Counted from the first letter of the stretch, positions 1 through 11,086 are shown. The stretch: DNA of 64,000 nucleotides from Larix kaempferi (GCA_027924585.1 BSBM01000321.1:2927001-2991000); one strand, 5' to 3'. Numbers and translations: made by a program. The notes: generated by a model from the sequence alone, not told the origin.

Positions 1-33
1 ATGAGGGAAACCTCATCATCAGTGACTATATCA

Positions 34-1499
34 CTACCCCTTTCGAGGAGGGTCCTTTTGAACTACACCAAGCTTGTCTCAGAAATACTCAAATTTCACT
101 CGAGACAGAGGTTTGGTCAATATATCAGCAATTTGTTCCTCAGTGCTCACATATTCGAGCTTAATAGCTCCTCTCTGCACCATATCTCGTATATAAAAAT
201 ATCAGATCTCTATGTGTTTGGACTTATCGTGGAATACAGGATTTTCTGTCATCTTAATACAACTTTGATTGTCACACATGATCACAGTGGGATTCATTTC
301 TAAGTCAAACACTCCAGATAATAGTTTCCGAAGCCACACTACTTCACAACTAGCAGAGCAAGCAGCTATATATTCTGCTTCAGCAGTACTGAGAGCCACA
401 CTAGATTGCTTCTTGCTTAACCATGAGATCATGGCAGATCCAAGACCATAACATCCACCTGATGTACTCTTTCTGTCTGAAACACTTCCTGCCCAATCAA
501 AATCTGAGTAACCATGTAATCTGAGTTCATGACTTCCAAGATAATATAAACCAAAATCTAATGTACCCTTTAGATACCTCATTACATGCTTTGCAACTAT
601 TAAGTGAATCTTTCTAGGTTCTACTAGATACTGACTCAGGGTATTTACAGCAAAGCATATATCTAGTTTGGTATTTGTTAAATACATCAATGACCCAATG
701 ATTTGTCTATATAGAGTTATATCCACTAATTCTGATGAATCATTAACTAATAACTTCAAGTTGGAGTCCATGGGAGTGTCCATGGCTTTACACTCCAACA
801 TATCGAATCTTTTTAGAATCCCCACAGCATACTTAACTTGATTTAGAAAGATTCCTTTTGGTTCTTGCCATACTTCTAGACCTAAGAAGTAGTGCATTAA
901 TCCGAGATCTTTCATCTCAAATTCTGAAGAAAGCTTCTCCTTGCATTCAATAATTTGATTCTCATTTCCTATTAGAAATAGATCATCTACATACAACAGT
1001 AATATAACAGGTTCATCATCCATAACTTTGAGGTAAAGATTAGGATCAACTTTACTCTTGGTAAAGCCCATGCTTGTTAAAAAACTGTCAATCCTTCTGT
1101 ACCAAGCTCTGGGAGCTTGCTTCAATCCATACAAAGCCTTTTTTAGCTTGCATACATGTGTTCTTCCATCTTTAACCTCAAATCCTTGTGGTTGTTCTAT
1201 GTACACTTCTTCTTCAATCACACCATTCAGGAAGGCTGTCTTAACATCCATCTGGTGTAATTTCCACTTCATCATAGATGCAAGTGCCATGATAGTTCTA
1301 ATTGAAGTGTACCTAGCAACTGGTGCAAATGTTTCTTCATAGTCAATTCCCTCTTTCTAAGAGAATCCTCTGGCTACAAATCTTTCCTTATATTTTTCAA
1401 TGCTACCACCTGCAGCATGTTTTATCTTGAATATCCATTTGGAAGAAACCACACTTTTATCTTTTGGTTTGGGAACTATATCCCAAACATCATTTTTCA
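34..1499 (-). pseudogene. Copia-1 pol, reverse transcriptase and RNase H part
   Basis: Encodes the RT that copies the element RNA and the RNase H that removes it. Visible RT landmarks are QMDVKTAFLNG, YGLKQAPRAWY and the catalytic LLYVDDL (YVDD); RNase H shows DWAGSVSDRKSTSG, STAEAEY and CDNQSC. The frame is interrupted by TAG at 1357-1359 (expected Gln), TGA at 202-204 (expected Arg) and TGA at 79-81 (expected Arg), and ends at TAG 34-36. Each internal stop is explained by C to T in CAG or CGA. Near 1499 the frame is lost against the upstream half, by about one codon's worth of deletion. Not functional. Confidence 0.93.
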
Positions 1500-3064
1500 T
1501 TATTGACTGCTTCTGTCATTGCTTCTACCCACTCTTTCTTCTGAGCTGCCTCTTCATAGCTAGTAGGTTGTTGATCCACAAGATCACACATCAAGGCCAC
1601 ATAGTTGGATACTAGCTTTGGTTTCTTTCTTTCTCTAGTGGAGCCTTTAGGAGCTCCATATTTTTCAGCTCCTTGAATAATGTCTCTAGCCCATGCTAGC
1701 CTTCTTTTTCTAGATAAATTTGTAATGGGGGGTTCTTGTGGTTCTAGCATGTCATGGTCCTCTAGTGCATCATCTTTAGGGATGGGTACAGCTTCTGTGA
1801 TTCTAGGAGGTGTATCTTCTTCATAGATTTCTTCAAGTTGGCACTTCCTAGATTTCTTGAGAGCTGCTTCTTCATCAAATGTTATATCTCTACTTATTTC
1901 CATATGATGAAAACCGGGTATGTAAATTCTGAAAGCTTTGGATGATTCACAATATCCAACAAATATTCCCTTCTTACCAGAGGGATCCAACTTGCTTCTC
2001 TTTTCTTTTGGAATGTGAATGTACACTGGACATCCAAATATTTTGAGATGGCTTACCTCAGGCTTCTTTCCTGTGAATACTTCTTATAGAGTCTTGAATT
2101 CAAGAGCACTATGGGATAGTCTATTTTGTACATAGACTATTGTCTTAGCTACTTCAGCCCCTAGATACATGGGTAGATATTGGTCATGTATCATAGTTTT
2201 TACAGCTTCCATGATGGTTCTATTCTTTCTTTCAGCAACCCCATTTTGTTGGGGATTGTAGGGAGTGGTTAGTTCCCTCTTGATTCCAGCTTCCTTACAA
2301 AATTCTTCAAAGTCCTTTGAAGTATATTCTCCGCCATTATCTGTTCTGAGAATCTTGATTTTCTTTTCTGAGTGATTTTCTATTAAGGCCTTGAACTCTT
2401 TGAATTTCCCAAAGACTTAATTATTTCCTTTTAGAAAGTATATCCAAGTCTTCCTTGAATAATCATCAATGAATGTGAGATAGTATTCAAACCCAATTAG
2501 GGATGTGGTGGGAATTGGTCCACATACATCTGAATGTATTAACTCCAGAATGTTCTTAGTCTTTGTTTCACTCTTTGGAAAAGGGTTCTTGACATTCTTC
2601 CCTTTTTCACATCCTTTGCATGAGCCATTATGATCAATATTCAAGTCTGGTATTCCTATAACTACATTGCTTACATAGGGTAGGGCTTTGTAGTTAATGT
2701 GAGCTAGTCTTCTATGCCATATCTCACTAGGGATAGAGGTTTCATGAGCAAGGGCAACTTCTGGATGTCCCTTGAGCTTGTAGAGACCTCCTTCCTCTTC
2801 ACCAATGACAATTGCATCTTCAATTGATTTTCCTTTGGGCCACATAAGTACTTGTCCATCTATGAAAGCAACTCTAAAACCTTTCTTATCTAGTGCTGAG
2901 ATAGAGAGTAGGTTCTTCTTCAAACCTGGTACATATAAAATTTCTTTCATCTTCAAGGGTGTTCCAGAATCAAGCTTGTAGCTTGCTTCACCAATTCGCT
3001 TGATGGGATATTGATAATCATCTCCTAGAGATACCTTTTGTGGAGAAGACTTTTCTTCAAGTCT
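1500..3064 (-). pseudogene. Copia-1 pol, integrase part
   Basis: Covers the pre-integrase and integrase region, which inserts the cDNA into the host genome. Seen in order: KMKEILYVPGLKKNLLS after the protease, IWHRRLAHINY and CKGCEKGK (HHCC zinc-binding part), IHSDVCGP with the first catalytic Asp, TPYNPQQNGVAERKNR with the catalytic Glu, then the C-terminal IFVGYCESSKAF stretch and an acidic linker leading to RT. Stops occur at the gag/protease junction (TGA, 3065-3067), in integrase (TAA near 2417) and again near 2080 (TAA). The linker runs out of frame near 1490. Confidence 0.9.
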
Positions 3065-4096
3065 TCAAAGAGTTTTCTTTTGACCTGTCATGTGCTTTGA
3101 AGCACCACTATCAATGAGCCATGTATCTTCTCCAGGAGACACAGATCCAGAGAGTGCAGAAAATAGGACATATTCTTCTGGATCTTCTTTCTTTACTTTA
3201 GATCTTTTCCTTCGAGGCCATTCCTCTTCTTCTTCTTCTTCTTCTTCTTCTTCTTCACTATCATCTTCTGCCATATGTGCATGATGTCTTTTGTGAACAA
3301 ACTTCTTCTTCTTTTCTGGTAAAGTACAATTTCTAGCATAGTGTCCTAGTTTAAGACAATTGAAACATTGGACTATGGAGAGGTCTCTTTCTGAGTTTGT
3401 TCCTCCTTTCCTTTTGAATCTATGAGAGGGTTGAGACTTCTTGTGGTCCACTTTCTTGAAGTGACCCTTTCTTCCTCTTTTGGTGTGTGTAGACAAGGCT
3501 TGGTCATCCTCCTTGAGAAGGGCTTCTCTGTTGGCTACCCTAGCCTCTTCTTGAACACAATCCTCCCATACTACATCAAACTTCATACTTTCTTTTCTGG
3601 CACACATAGTTTGTATAAATGACTCCCAAGGTCTAGTGAGACCATTTAGAGCTGTCATCACTAGTTCATATTCATCAAGAGTATCTCCAATGGCATCTAG
3701 TTGTTCCTTGATTTGTGAAACCCTTGAGAAGTAGTCTTGAATGGATTCTCCTTTGTGCATCTTGGTACTCTTCAACTGAGTTCTTAGGTTCATCTTCCTA
3801 TTTATGTTCTTTCCTTCATACATTCTTCCTAGGGCATCATATATTTCCTTTGGAGTCTTCTTGGAAGCCACTTGGGGAATAAAGTGGTATTCAATAGAAT
3901 CAGATATGATTCTCTTTTCCCTAATCAAATCCTTTCTATGCTTCTCTTTGGCTTCATCTTATTCAGGTTCTGCAACTTCATCCTTGATATATTGAGCAAG
4001 ATCATTCTCTTCAAGAATGAGACCAATTCTGTATTTCCATGCCCGGAAATTCTCTATACCTTCTAGCTTGTCTTCAAGCTTAGTGCTTGGATCCAT
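3065..4096 (-). pseudogene. Copia-1 gag and start of protease
   Basis: Gag packages the element RNA. The ATG at 4096-4094 is the natural start (MDPSTKLEDKLEGIENFRAW). A capsid-type helical region with FSRVSQIKEQL and LTRPWESFIQTM is followed by a perfect CCHC zinc knuckle, CFNCLKLGHYARNC, then a run of about a dozen Glu (GAA/GAG repeats near 3219-3258), then the protease active site DSGASKHMTG. The frame is broken by TAA at 3959-3961, about 45 codons in, and by TGA at 3065-3067. The poly-Glu run is microsatellite-like and not typical of gag proteins. Confidence 0.9.
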
Positions 4097-4401
4097 ATTC
4101 TCTTGGGGGATTCCAAGAGATAAGAGATAGAGTAGTACTTACCAGTAGACTTTAACTTTTCACTTTTCTGGATCTGCAACAGAATTTCTGGTTTATCGCA
4201 CTTTTGGTAAAATTAGGGTTTGACTTTCTTGGAGTTCTACCCAACCAAAAACCTCGATCCAGGGCTCAAAAGATAGATCTTTAGAAAGGCTATTTAGCCA
4301 TGCAACCAGAATCCAAAAATACTAAATTTTGTAGAAACCTTAATTTTGGGAGAGAGTGAGAAATATAATTTCACCTTGTGAAAGATGTTCTATTTAGGCT
4401 A

Positions 4402-4413
4402 GCTCTGATACCA
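4402..4413 (-). other. Copia-1 primer-binding site
   Basis: Minus-strand TGGTATCAGAGC directly abuts the end of the 5' LTR. This is the PBS usual in plant Copia elements, complementary to the 3' end of initiator tRNA-Met. Confidence 0.92.
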
Positions 4414-4914
4414 TGTTAAGTTTAAACTAATTTGACTAGAAAGATCACTAAAAGAAACATAATCACAAGATAGACAAAGATTTTACCCTAGGAAACCCTC
4501 ATGGGGTAGAAAACCCAGCAAAGCTTTCCTCAATAAGATGATCAACCAAAATACAAGATGTGCTTCAAGACTTGACCTCCTTCTCTACCTCCTATGCAGA
4601 CCTCTCAAACACAAGTGCGCTACGTTCTGAGCTGAGCAAGTGTGTGATAAGTGAGGAGCAATCTCCTCTACTTATACTAGTTCCTAACTGACTAATTCCC
4701 TTATGGGACCGACCTCTCCCAGTGAAGTCTAATAACCCCTAATTAATTAACTCAGGGCCGACCCCCACATGGTGGGTCTAATAACCCTGGTTACCACAAT
4801 CCATCGGAGGAATAAACATCTCCGGATACATAATAGAATTACCTCGGAGGGATGAAACATCTTCGAAATAATAAAGTACAAATATAAAATTCTTAGAAGT
4901 TACAATATTCAACA
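4414..4914 (-). repeat. Copia-1 5' LTR (501 bp)
   Basis: Starts TGTTAAGTTT and ends ATATTCAACA on the plus strand (TGTT...AACA ends), between the PBS and gypsy sequence. The 5 bases beyond it are TGATA, one half of the expected target duplication; the partner is outside the window. Confidence 0.9.
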
Positions 4915-5013
4915 TGATAGGTGGTCTGGTCCGACATTAGCTTTTTCGGTTCGAATGATTACTTCAAATTCAAATTCTTGAAACAGTAATAGCCAGCGGC
5001 ATAACCTCCCATG
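4915..5013 (-). pseudogene. Gypsy RNase H C-terminal fragment
   Basis: Reads GRLCRWLLLFQEFEFEV then GPDHLS, the conserved end of Ty3/gypsy RNase H. It is the continuation of the fragment ending at 8168: the non-autonomous element and one copy of its CCATG target separate the halves, and the left edge is cut by Copia-1. Confidence 0.9.
5009..5013. repeat. Target-site duplication CCATG, left copy
   Basis: CCATG at 5009-5013 matches CCATG at 8163-8167 and directly flanks the LTR ends at 5014 and 8162. It is a perfect 5-base duplication showing a single insertion event. Confidence 0.93.
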
Positions 5014-5800
5014 TGTGAAAATACTCACAGCAAATCTAAGAGATGATGTATACCTCACAAGAGTAATTATGATTAAGCAAGAAGATAGAAGAAGAGTGAT
5101 CAATGCAGTGTAATGAGAAACAGAATAATAATACAGTAGAACTCAGATAGAAGCAAAAATACTTCACACACACTAATTAATTAATCACAATATGGACAAA
5201 TAAATAGTATTTGAATGCTAAGGTGGCAATTCAAATTAGCCTTCATGGAGTGATCAAAAGATCATTGAAGTGTCATTGGAGCACAACTAGTAGTCTATCT
5301 CATCATCAATGGAGTCATCAATGCTCAAGTAACTGTCAACCATCAATCAAACTGAGTCTAACTGAGTGTGGTAGGTGTAACTGGAACTAACTTAATGAAG
5401 GAGGCTCAGTGGAGGGCACATGAGGATCTAACTGAAGTCAAAATGGGTAGTCAAGTCTCACTGGAGGTCCATCGGAGTGATACAGTCAGTTGAGAGTCAA
5501 TCTAGCCTTAAATCAAGGAGAGAACTGAAGATAACTGAAGATAACTGAATGGTAGGTAAAGAAGGGTTCCTTTCTCATGTAGTAGGTTAAAGGAGGGTGC
5601 AATAAGCTCTAGGAGGGCTAAAACTGATTTGAGAGAAGCTCCCTGGGGCTGGCTAACTGAGGGCTAGGTGCTGGACTGATGACTGGGATGCATGCAAACC
5701 CTAAATAATGCATGCAAACCCTAAAAGTGCATGCATGACTGAAAATGCAAAGGATGGAAATGCTAGTAGGACTAGGATGGAGTATAGGAATATCCTAAAA
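5014..5800 (-). repeat. Non-autonomous element, 3' LTR
   Basis: Begins TGTGAAAATACTCACAGC and ends TATCCTAAAA, where the partner LTR has TATCCTAACA; one base of the expected CA end is mutated. It contains repeated RY and telo-box motifs near 5691-5737. An indel near 5206 separates it from the other copy. Confidence 0.9.
5691..5737. promoter_or_regulatory. RY / telo-box cluster in LTR
   Basis: The 14-mer CATGCAAACCCTAA occurs at 5691-5704 and 5711-5724, followed by GCATGCATG at 5729-5737. CATGCA is the RY core bound by plant B3 factors and AAACCCTAA is the plant telo-box. A regulatory role here is inferred from motif identity only. Confidence 0.5.
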
Positions 5801-5810
5801 CCCCCCCTTA
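5801..5810 (-). other. Polypurine tract of the non-autonomous element
   Basis: Minus-strand TAAGGGGGGG immediately precedes the 3' LTR, the position where plus-strand DNA synthesis is primed. Confidence 0.75.
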
Positions 5811-5983
5811 ATCCATCCTGGGCCCTGGTAACTAAGACCAAAGGTCACCCAATATAATGAATAATAACAGTCAATAAACCAAGGAAATGGGGAAAACCTC
5901 ATGGGAAAAATACCCCCCTCAAAATAGACTGTAAGGCACACAAAAAAATAAATGCTCCAAACTCAAGCAGGTGTGATGCTTGG

Positions 5984-6589
5984 TCATATGTCTGGAGGTA
6001 TCTTCTTCTTGGGAAGAAGTGGATCATGCTCAAAACGCATTTGCTTGTAGTTTCTCTGCAGATCGAATGTGATGAGAACAAATCCAATAGTATGAGGATG
6101 ATCCTTGAACCTGTGATTCGAATCAGCTGAGGTAGGATAAAAAACATGAATGTGCATATAGTCTTTTGTCTTCTCCTTCGAACCATCATGGGTGAGATTA
6201 TGCCAAAAAGAACCATCACATGATTGCTTGAAATCCAAATCAGATTTAAGACTTGAAGAATAGTTTCTTAAGATCTCCTTTGAACCAGCATGGGTGAGAT
6301 CAAAACTATCATATGCATGAGAAATTATCCCTAGTGTTTGCTTAGAATCCAAATTAGATCCAAGACTTGAATCATGGTTTCTTGAGATCTCCTTTGAACC
6401 ATAAGAGATGAGATCAAAACCAGTAAATGCATGAGAAGTTATCCCAAGCGAATGGCAATGGTTTCTTGAGATCTCCTTTGAACCAGCAGGGGTGAGATCA
6501 AAACCATGATGTGCATGAGAAATTATCCCAAGCGAATGGCAATGGCCATATTCTTCAATAACCTTATGAAAGCATGGAATAATGATCAT
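5984..6589 (-). pseudogene. Repetitive ORF inside the non-autonomous element
   Basis: A 201-residue open frame with no family I recognise. It contains about four imperfect copies of a roughly 30-residue unit built around SLGIISHA, GFDLT and GSKEISRNH. DNA repeats of about 85-100 bases underlie this (6240-6540). It lies between the gag-like ORF and the polypurine tract, where an autonomous relative would have pol. It may be only the by-product of tandem duplication in frame; there is no evidence it is translated. Confidence 0.4.
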
Positions 6590-6646
6590 ATAGTAGTAAA
6601 TAAGAGGTGATTGCTTGAGGATAGTGAATGCATTACCTCCAATAGC

Positions 6647-7198
6647 TTACTTGACCTCTGAAACATTCAATAGATCATGATGCAGACCAATAGACTCTGG
6701 TGCAAGAGAGGATTTAGGACCTTCTGCAATATCTAGAGTGTGAGCTGGCATAGAAAGAGAAGAAATTTGGAGCATGAGTGTAGAATCTGCAAGTTCTTCT
6801 TCTTTGTGGACAACTTCAATATGAGATGTGTTTGATACTGGTTCATGATCAATGAGATCATCAAGGAGGGAGAATGCATCACTTTGCTTGCTCTTGAAGG
6901 GGTTTGGACCAAATCCTTCATTCTGTTTGCCGAGTCTTTCATCCAGATGGGCCCATAGCTCTTTTGGAGTTTCAACATCATCAATGATTTGGTACATTAT
7001 GTAATCAGGCATAGCAAGCATCATCCTTCCAAATGCCATGTCACCTTTATTCAACCAGTCAATCTTCTCTTCAAAGGATTCGAAATCTCTTTCAAAATAA
7101 CAATCAAAGAGATCATGGCTCTTCAAATATGCTATCATTTTTTGTTTCCATTCATCATAGTTGAATGAAGAAAGAGGAGGGATTTCTTCTGAATACAT
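6647..7198 (-). pseudogene. Truncated gag-like ORF of the non-autonomous element
   Basis: A 183-residue frame starting MYSEEIPPLSSFNYDEWKQK. The FNYDEWK...MIAYLKS start and the PKELWAHLDERLGKQNEG stretch match the N-terminal part of Copia-type gag (DUF4219/UBN2-like). After about residue 100 the similarity fades into an unrelated tail; there is no zinc knuckle. Such gag remnants are common in non-autonomous Copia derivatives. It is the first ORF after the PBS, as expected for gag. Confidence 0.65.
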
Positions 7199-7350
7199 TG
7201 AAGCTATAGAAGACCTACAAAAACAATAGAGAATATCTGCAACTGCTACTGCTGCAAAAATTCAGAAACTACTGCAACTACTGCACTCGAAATCTTGATA
7301 ATAACCTACAAAAAACTCTCAGGAATGGAGATAAACAATACTCTCAACAT

Positions 7351-7362
7351 GCTCTAATACCA
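7351..7362 (-). other. Primer-binding site of the non-autonomous element
   Basis: Minus-strand TGGTATTAGAGC adjoins the 5' LTR. It differs at one base from the TGGTATCAGAGC site of the Copia elements here. Confidence 0.88.
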
Positions 7363-8162
7363 TGTGAAAATACTCACAGCACATCTAAGAGATGATGTAT
7401 ACCTCACAAGAGTAATTATGATTAAGTAGGAAGATAGAAGAAGAGTGGTCAATGCAGTGTAATGAGCAATAGAATAATAATATAGTAGAACTCGGATAGA
7501 AGCAAAAATACTTCACACACACTAATTAATTAATCACAATATGGACAAATAAATAGTACAATTCATAAGGATTCGAATGCCAAGGTGGAAATTCGAATTA
7601 GCCTTCATGGAGTGATCAAAAGATCACTGGAGTGTCATCGGAGTACAACTAGTAGTCTATCTCATCATCAGTAGAGTCATCAATGCTCAAGTAACTATCA
7701 ACCATCAGTCAAACTGAGTCTAACTGAGTGTGGTAGGTGTAACTGAGTGTAACTGGAACTAACTGAATGAAGGAGGCTCAATGGAGGGCGCATTAGGAGC
7801 TAAATGAAGTCAGAATGGGAAGTCAAGTCTCACTGGAGGTCCATCAGAGTGATACAGTCAGTTGAGAGTCAGTCTAGCCTTAAATCAAGGAGAGAACTGA
7901 AGATAACTGAATGGTAGGTAAGGAAGGGAGCCTTTCTCATGCAGTAGGTGAAAGGAGGGCGCACTAAGCTCTAGGAGGGCTAAAACTGATCTGAGAGAAG
8001 TTCCCTGGGGCTGGCTAACTGAGGGCTAAGTGCTGGATTAATGACTGGGATGCATGCAAACCCTAAATAATGCATGCAAACCCTAAAAGTGCATGCATGG
8101 CTGAAAATGCAAAGGATGGAAATGCTAGTAGGACTAGGATGGAGTATAGGAATATCCTAACA
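7363..8162 (-). repeat. Non-autonomous element, 5' LTR (800 bp)
   Basis: Begins TGTGAAAATACTCACAGC and ends TATCCTAACA, followed by the CCATG target copy at 8163-8167. It carries the same RY / telo-box cluster (8053-8066, 8073-8086 and 8091-8099). Confidence 0.92.
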
Positions 8163-8167
8163 CCATG
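8163..8167. repeat. Target-site duplication CCATG, right copy
   Basis: Perfect match to 5009-5013 across the non-autonomous element. Confidence 0.93.
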
Positions 8168-9805
8168 ATGCAATGGTTTATTGACTAAGTATTTTAAAGC
8201 TTGATGATCTGTATAAAATACAAAAGGGTTAGCCAATAAATAATGACGGTATTTCTGCAGTGCAAATACCATACCTAATGCTTCCCTTTCGATCGTAGAA
8301 TAATTTCTTTCAGCTTTATTCAATTTCCGACTGCTGAATGCATTAGGGTAATCCATGCCATCTTCTCCAGGTTGGGTTAGAATGGTGCCGACTGCTATTC
8401 CCGAGGCATCCATATGCACATGAAATTTTTTCGACCAGTCTAGAAATCGGAGGATGGGTGCTTTGACCATTTTTCTTTTCAATGTGTTAAATGAGATGTC
8501 GCATTCCTCCGTCCACCTATAATCTCGATCCTCTTTTAGCAATTCTTTGAGAGGATAAGTCATATCGGAATAATGTCTGATAAAATTCCTGTAATATCTG
8601 GTATGACCTAACAGGATCCGTACTTGTTTTAGATTAACTGGAGGCTTTAGGTTGAGGATAATTTTGATCTTTGCATAATCGACCTTGATTCCTTCTTTAC
8701 AAACTACATGGCCTAGTAATATGCCGATGGCTGTCGTGAAAATGCACTTTTTAATGTTTAGCGACAATTGTATCTACCGACACCATTCCAACATCAGCCG
8801 AAGCCATTTGCAATGATCCTTTAGCATTGTATAGATTGTCCAATCATCAAAGTATACAGCCATGGTTTTGTAGATGTATTCTTGAAACGCTTTGACAACA
8901 TTTCTTGAGAAGACCGTAGGTGCGTTCTTCAGACCGAAGGGAATAACTTTGTACGCAAATGACTTGAATTCATACACAAATGTTGTCTTTTTCTGATCTT
9001 CTTTTGCTATAGGTACTTGATTGTACCCCAAGAATCCATCCGTGAAAGAATAGCACTCATGCCATGCAACTTCATTAATAATTTCATCTACGAAAGGAGT
9101 TGGAAAGGGATCTGTGAGTGTTACCTTGTTCAGCTCGCGAAAGTTGACACAGATTCTCAGTTGTGTCAAATCTTGTTTCTTTGGCTGAACAACCATCGGG
9201 CTTGCCCATTCCGACTGGTCGATAGGGTATATGATTCCTGCTGCAAGCATGCTATCGATCTCCTTTTTAACAATATCCTTATATTTGTGAGCAAGCTTGT
9301 AGGGTCTTTTCTTTACAGGTCTGGTGTCTGGTTTGATATCAATTTTCATCTCGCCCATCTCCTGCACAAGTCCTTTCAAGTCTCTATAATATTGAGCAAA
9401 TACGTCTTGAAATTCTTTGAGGATAATGGAGATTTCTGTTGTTTTTTCCTCATTCCAGTAATCGCCAATCTTTGCCATTTTCGGTCGGTTGTCATTTGAA
9501 ATATCTACTTCCTTTGTTTTAATCTTCGCGTCCATCCATTCTGGTGCACGACTGTCACTTATCTATTTTTCACCTTCTTTAATTTGTGTGAATGTTGGTG
9601 GAAAGACTTTTTCTGATAACATTTCGGGTTCGCCTTTTTCGACAATCTCTATGCTAAATATTGTTCTTATGGGCTTCGACATGCTGGGGTGATCCTTTCT
9701 CCATTGAAAACTTTTCCCGGCTGATATCTCCGTTTCTAGGCTTAGTCTTGTCAAATTCCGGCTTTCTATCAACTTTATGTTATAACAGGTAGTAAGTGGG
9801 TGCAT
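8168..9805 (-). pseudogene. Gypsy pol: reverse transcriptase and RNase H
   Basis: RT begins around the QDVFAQ stretch and shows AAGIIYPIDQSEWASPMVV, RICVNFRELNKVT, TDGFLGYNQV, FGLKNAPTVFSR and the catalytic AVYFDDWTIY (YxDD form YFDD). The thumb has LLGHTRYYRNFI, and RNase H has HVHMDASGIAVG, ERNYSTIEREAL and YTDHQALKYL. The last part is truncated at 8168 by the inserted LTR and resumes at 5013. In-frame TAG codons at 8774-8776, 9563-9565 and 9812-9814 separate the open stretches; each fits CAG to TAG. Clearly Ty3/gypsy and clearly dead. Confidence 0.93.
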
Positions 9806-9811
9806 AATATT

Positions 9812-10762
9812 CTAATTTTCTGCAAGTGTTAAAGTTTCTGTCGGCTGCAGAAATTCTTTGATGCTTTTACTTGCTTCAACCAACTTCTCATCCTGCGGGG
9901 AAAACTGGAAATCCTTAATAAAAATTTCTTTTAAGTCTTTCCAAAAGAAATTTTCTCCTCTTGCTTCTTCCATCTTGTACCATTTATTAGGTAGATCATC
10001 AAGTGTTCTGCGGAAGAGGTGAGGCCATGCTCTTTTATCTTTATAGCCCAATTTTCTCCATTCTCTTTCACAACAGTCAATGTGGATTTCAGGATTTTTT
10101 CCCTGTGTAAACAAAGGCATATTGGCCTGAGTTGTTAATTTTCTACCTCCAAACGTTTCTATAAAAAATGTTGATGCCGTATTCCAGTTTTGGAGTTTCG
10201 ACTGATGAGTGTCCCACCATCTCGCAACTTGACCAGTAAATGTCTCTACCAAACTTTGTAGTCGGCCTTGCTCTCCAACATGTTTTGATACATGTTCAAC
10301 ATGTACAGCAGGTGAATCACGTTCTTTATACCTTAATGTCGAATTTCTTGATTGTGCATTTCTGTATGGAACAAGTGTTGGATATGCTTGCATTTTCCGT
10401 TCGAATATCTTCAGTGTGTATGATACTGAGAGACACTTATTTATTTGATTCTTTGATATGGCTTCCACAGTCCAACATTCTTTCACATGTAAATCATAGT
10501 TTTCTATTTGCCAATCATAGAGTTCTGCATCGGAATTATATCCGAGCGAGATAGGATCTCCAAGGTGCAGTTCTCCTTGGGTATTTGGTTCAATGCGATC
10601 TTCATTATTGTCTATGCGGTAAAGTTGTCGAATATCATTATCAATTTTTGTAGGTTCCGACCATGGTTCTCCTTGATATGGGAAGATTGGTATGATAACC
10701 TTCTGCCCGTTGCCTTTCAACTTGATATGAATTTTGTCTAAGTAAATTGAGGCCTTCATATT
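9812..10762 (-). pseudogene. Gypsy pol: second capsid-like domain between protease and RT
   Basis: An open stretch of 315 residues lying between the protease and RT. Its C-terminal half shows the Retrotrans_gag (PF03732) pattern: LVETFTGQVARWWDTHQSK, then WNTASTFFIETFGGRKL, then LDDLPNKWYKMEEARG followed by FWKDLKEIFIKDF. The usual capsid domain is also present upstream at 12311-12643, so this element has two capsid-like regions. The stretch is bounded by TGA 10763-10765 (Arg CGA to TGA) and TAG 9812-9814, so it was part of one long pol frame. Capsid-like is my reading of the W/F spacing; no profile search was possible. Confidence 0.6.
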
Positions 10763-11086
10763 TCATCCCCAAGGTCGACCAACCAAGGCGGGGAAAGAAC
10801 TCGCATCATCCATGGGAGTAATAATCTCGAAATCTACTTTTGTCGTGATGCCTCTGATGGAAGTTTCGACTCCTTTCCATACTCCGATTGGCTCAATTAG
10901 TCCTTCATCTGCGAGCTTTAGATAGATGCCTGATTCCTGTAGTTGTGGTCGACCGAGTTGATCCCAAGTATCACAAGTCATGATATTCACTTGGGATCCA
11001 AAATCTAGTACGACTTGTCGTACATGATATTCGTTTATGTCGAGGTTGACTAATGGTTCAGCATCATTTCTCTCTTTTTGCTTTAG
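10763..11086 (-). pseudogene. Gypsy aspartic protease
   Basis: Cuts the gag-pol polyprotein. Seen are LVNLDINEYHVRQVVLDFGSQ, the active-site region with D-F-G-S in place of the commoner D-S/T-G, followed by VNIM, then the second-lobe-like FPALVGRPWG. Bounded upstream by TGA at 11087-11089 and downstream by TGA at 10763-10765, both fitting CGA to TGA. The residue after the catalytic Asp is non-canonical. Confidence 0.75.

Larger units (their letters stand above)
1..4914 (-). mobile_element. Copia-1: Ty1/copia LTR retrotransposon, cut by the window start
   Basis: Read on the minus strand this is LTR (4914-4414), PBS, gag with zinc knuckle, protease, integrase, reverse transcriptase and RNase H, the Ty1/copia order (integrase before RT). 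The 3' LTR lies beyond position 1. It interrupts the gypsy element: the sequence just right of the LTR (4915-5013) is gypsy RNase H coding sequence. The element is dead, with stops and a frameshift in all parts. Its target duplication cannot be checked because the far end is outside the window. Confidence 0.93.
5014..8162 (-). mobile_element. Non-autonomous LTR retrotransposon (about 3.1 kb, no pol)
   Basis: Two direct LTRs (5014-5800 and 7363-8162) flank only about 1.56 kb, with a PBS next to the right LTR and a G-rich polypurine tract next to the left, so it is transcribed on the minus strand. The interior holds a short gag-like ORF and a repetitive ORF but no protease, RT or integrase. It must have used another element's enzymes. 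I counted about eight substitutions in the first 195 or so aligned LTR bases, so it is not recent. Confidence 0.92.

Noticed and set aside
9017-9499. 160-residue plus-strand ORF opposite gypsy RT
   Set aside because: Shadow of the RT coding strand.
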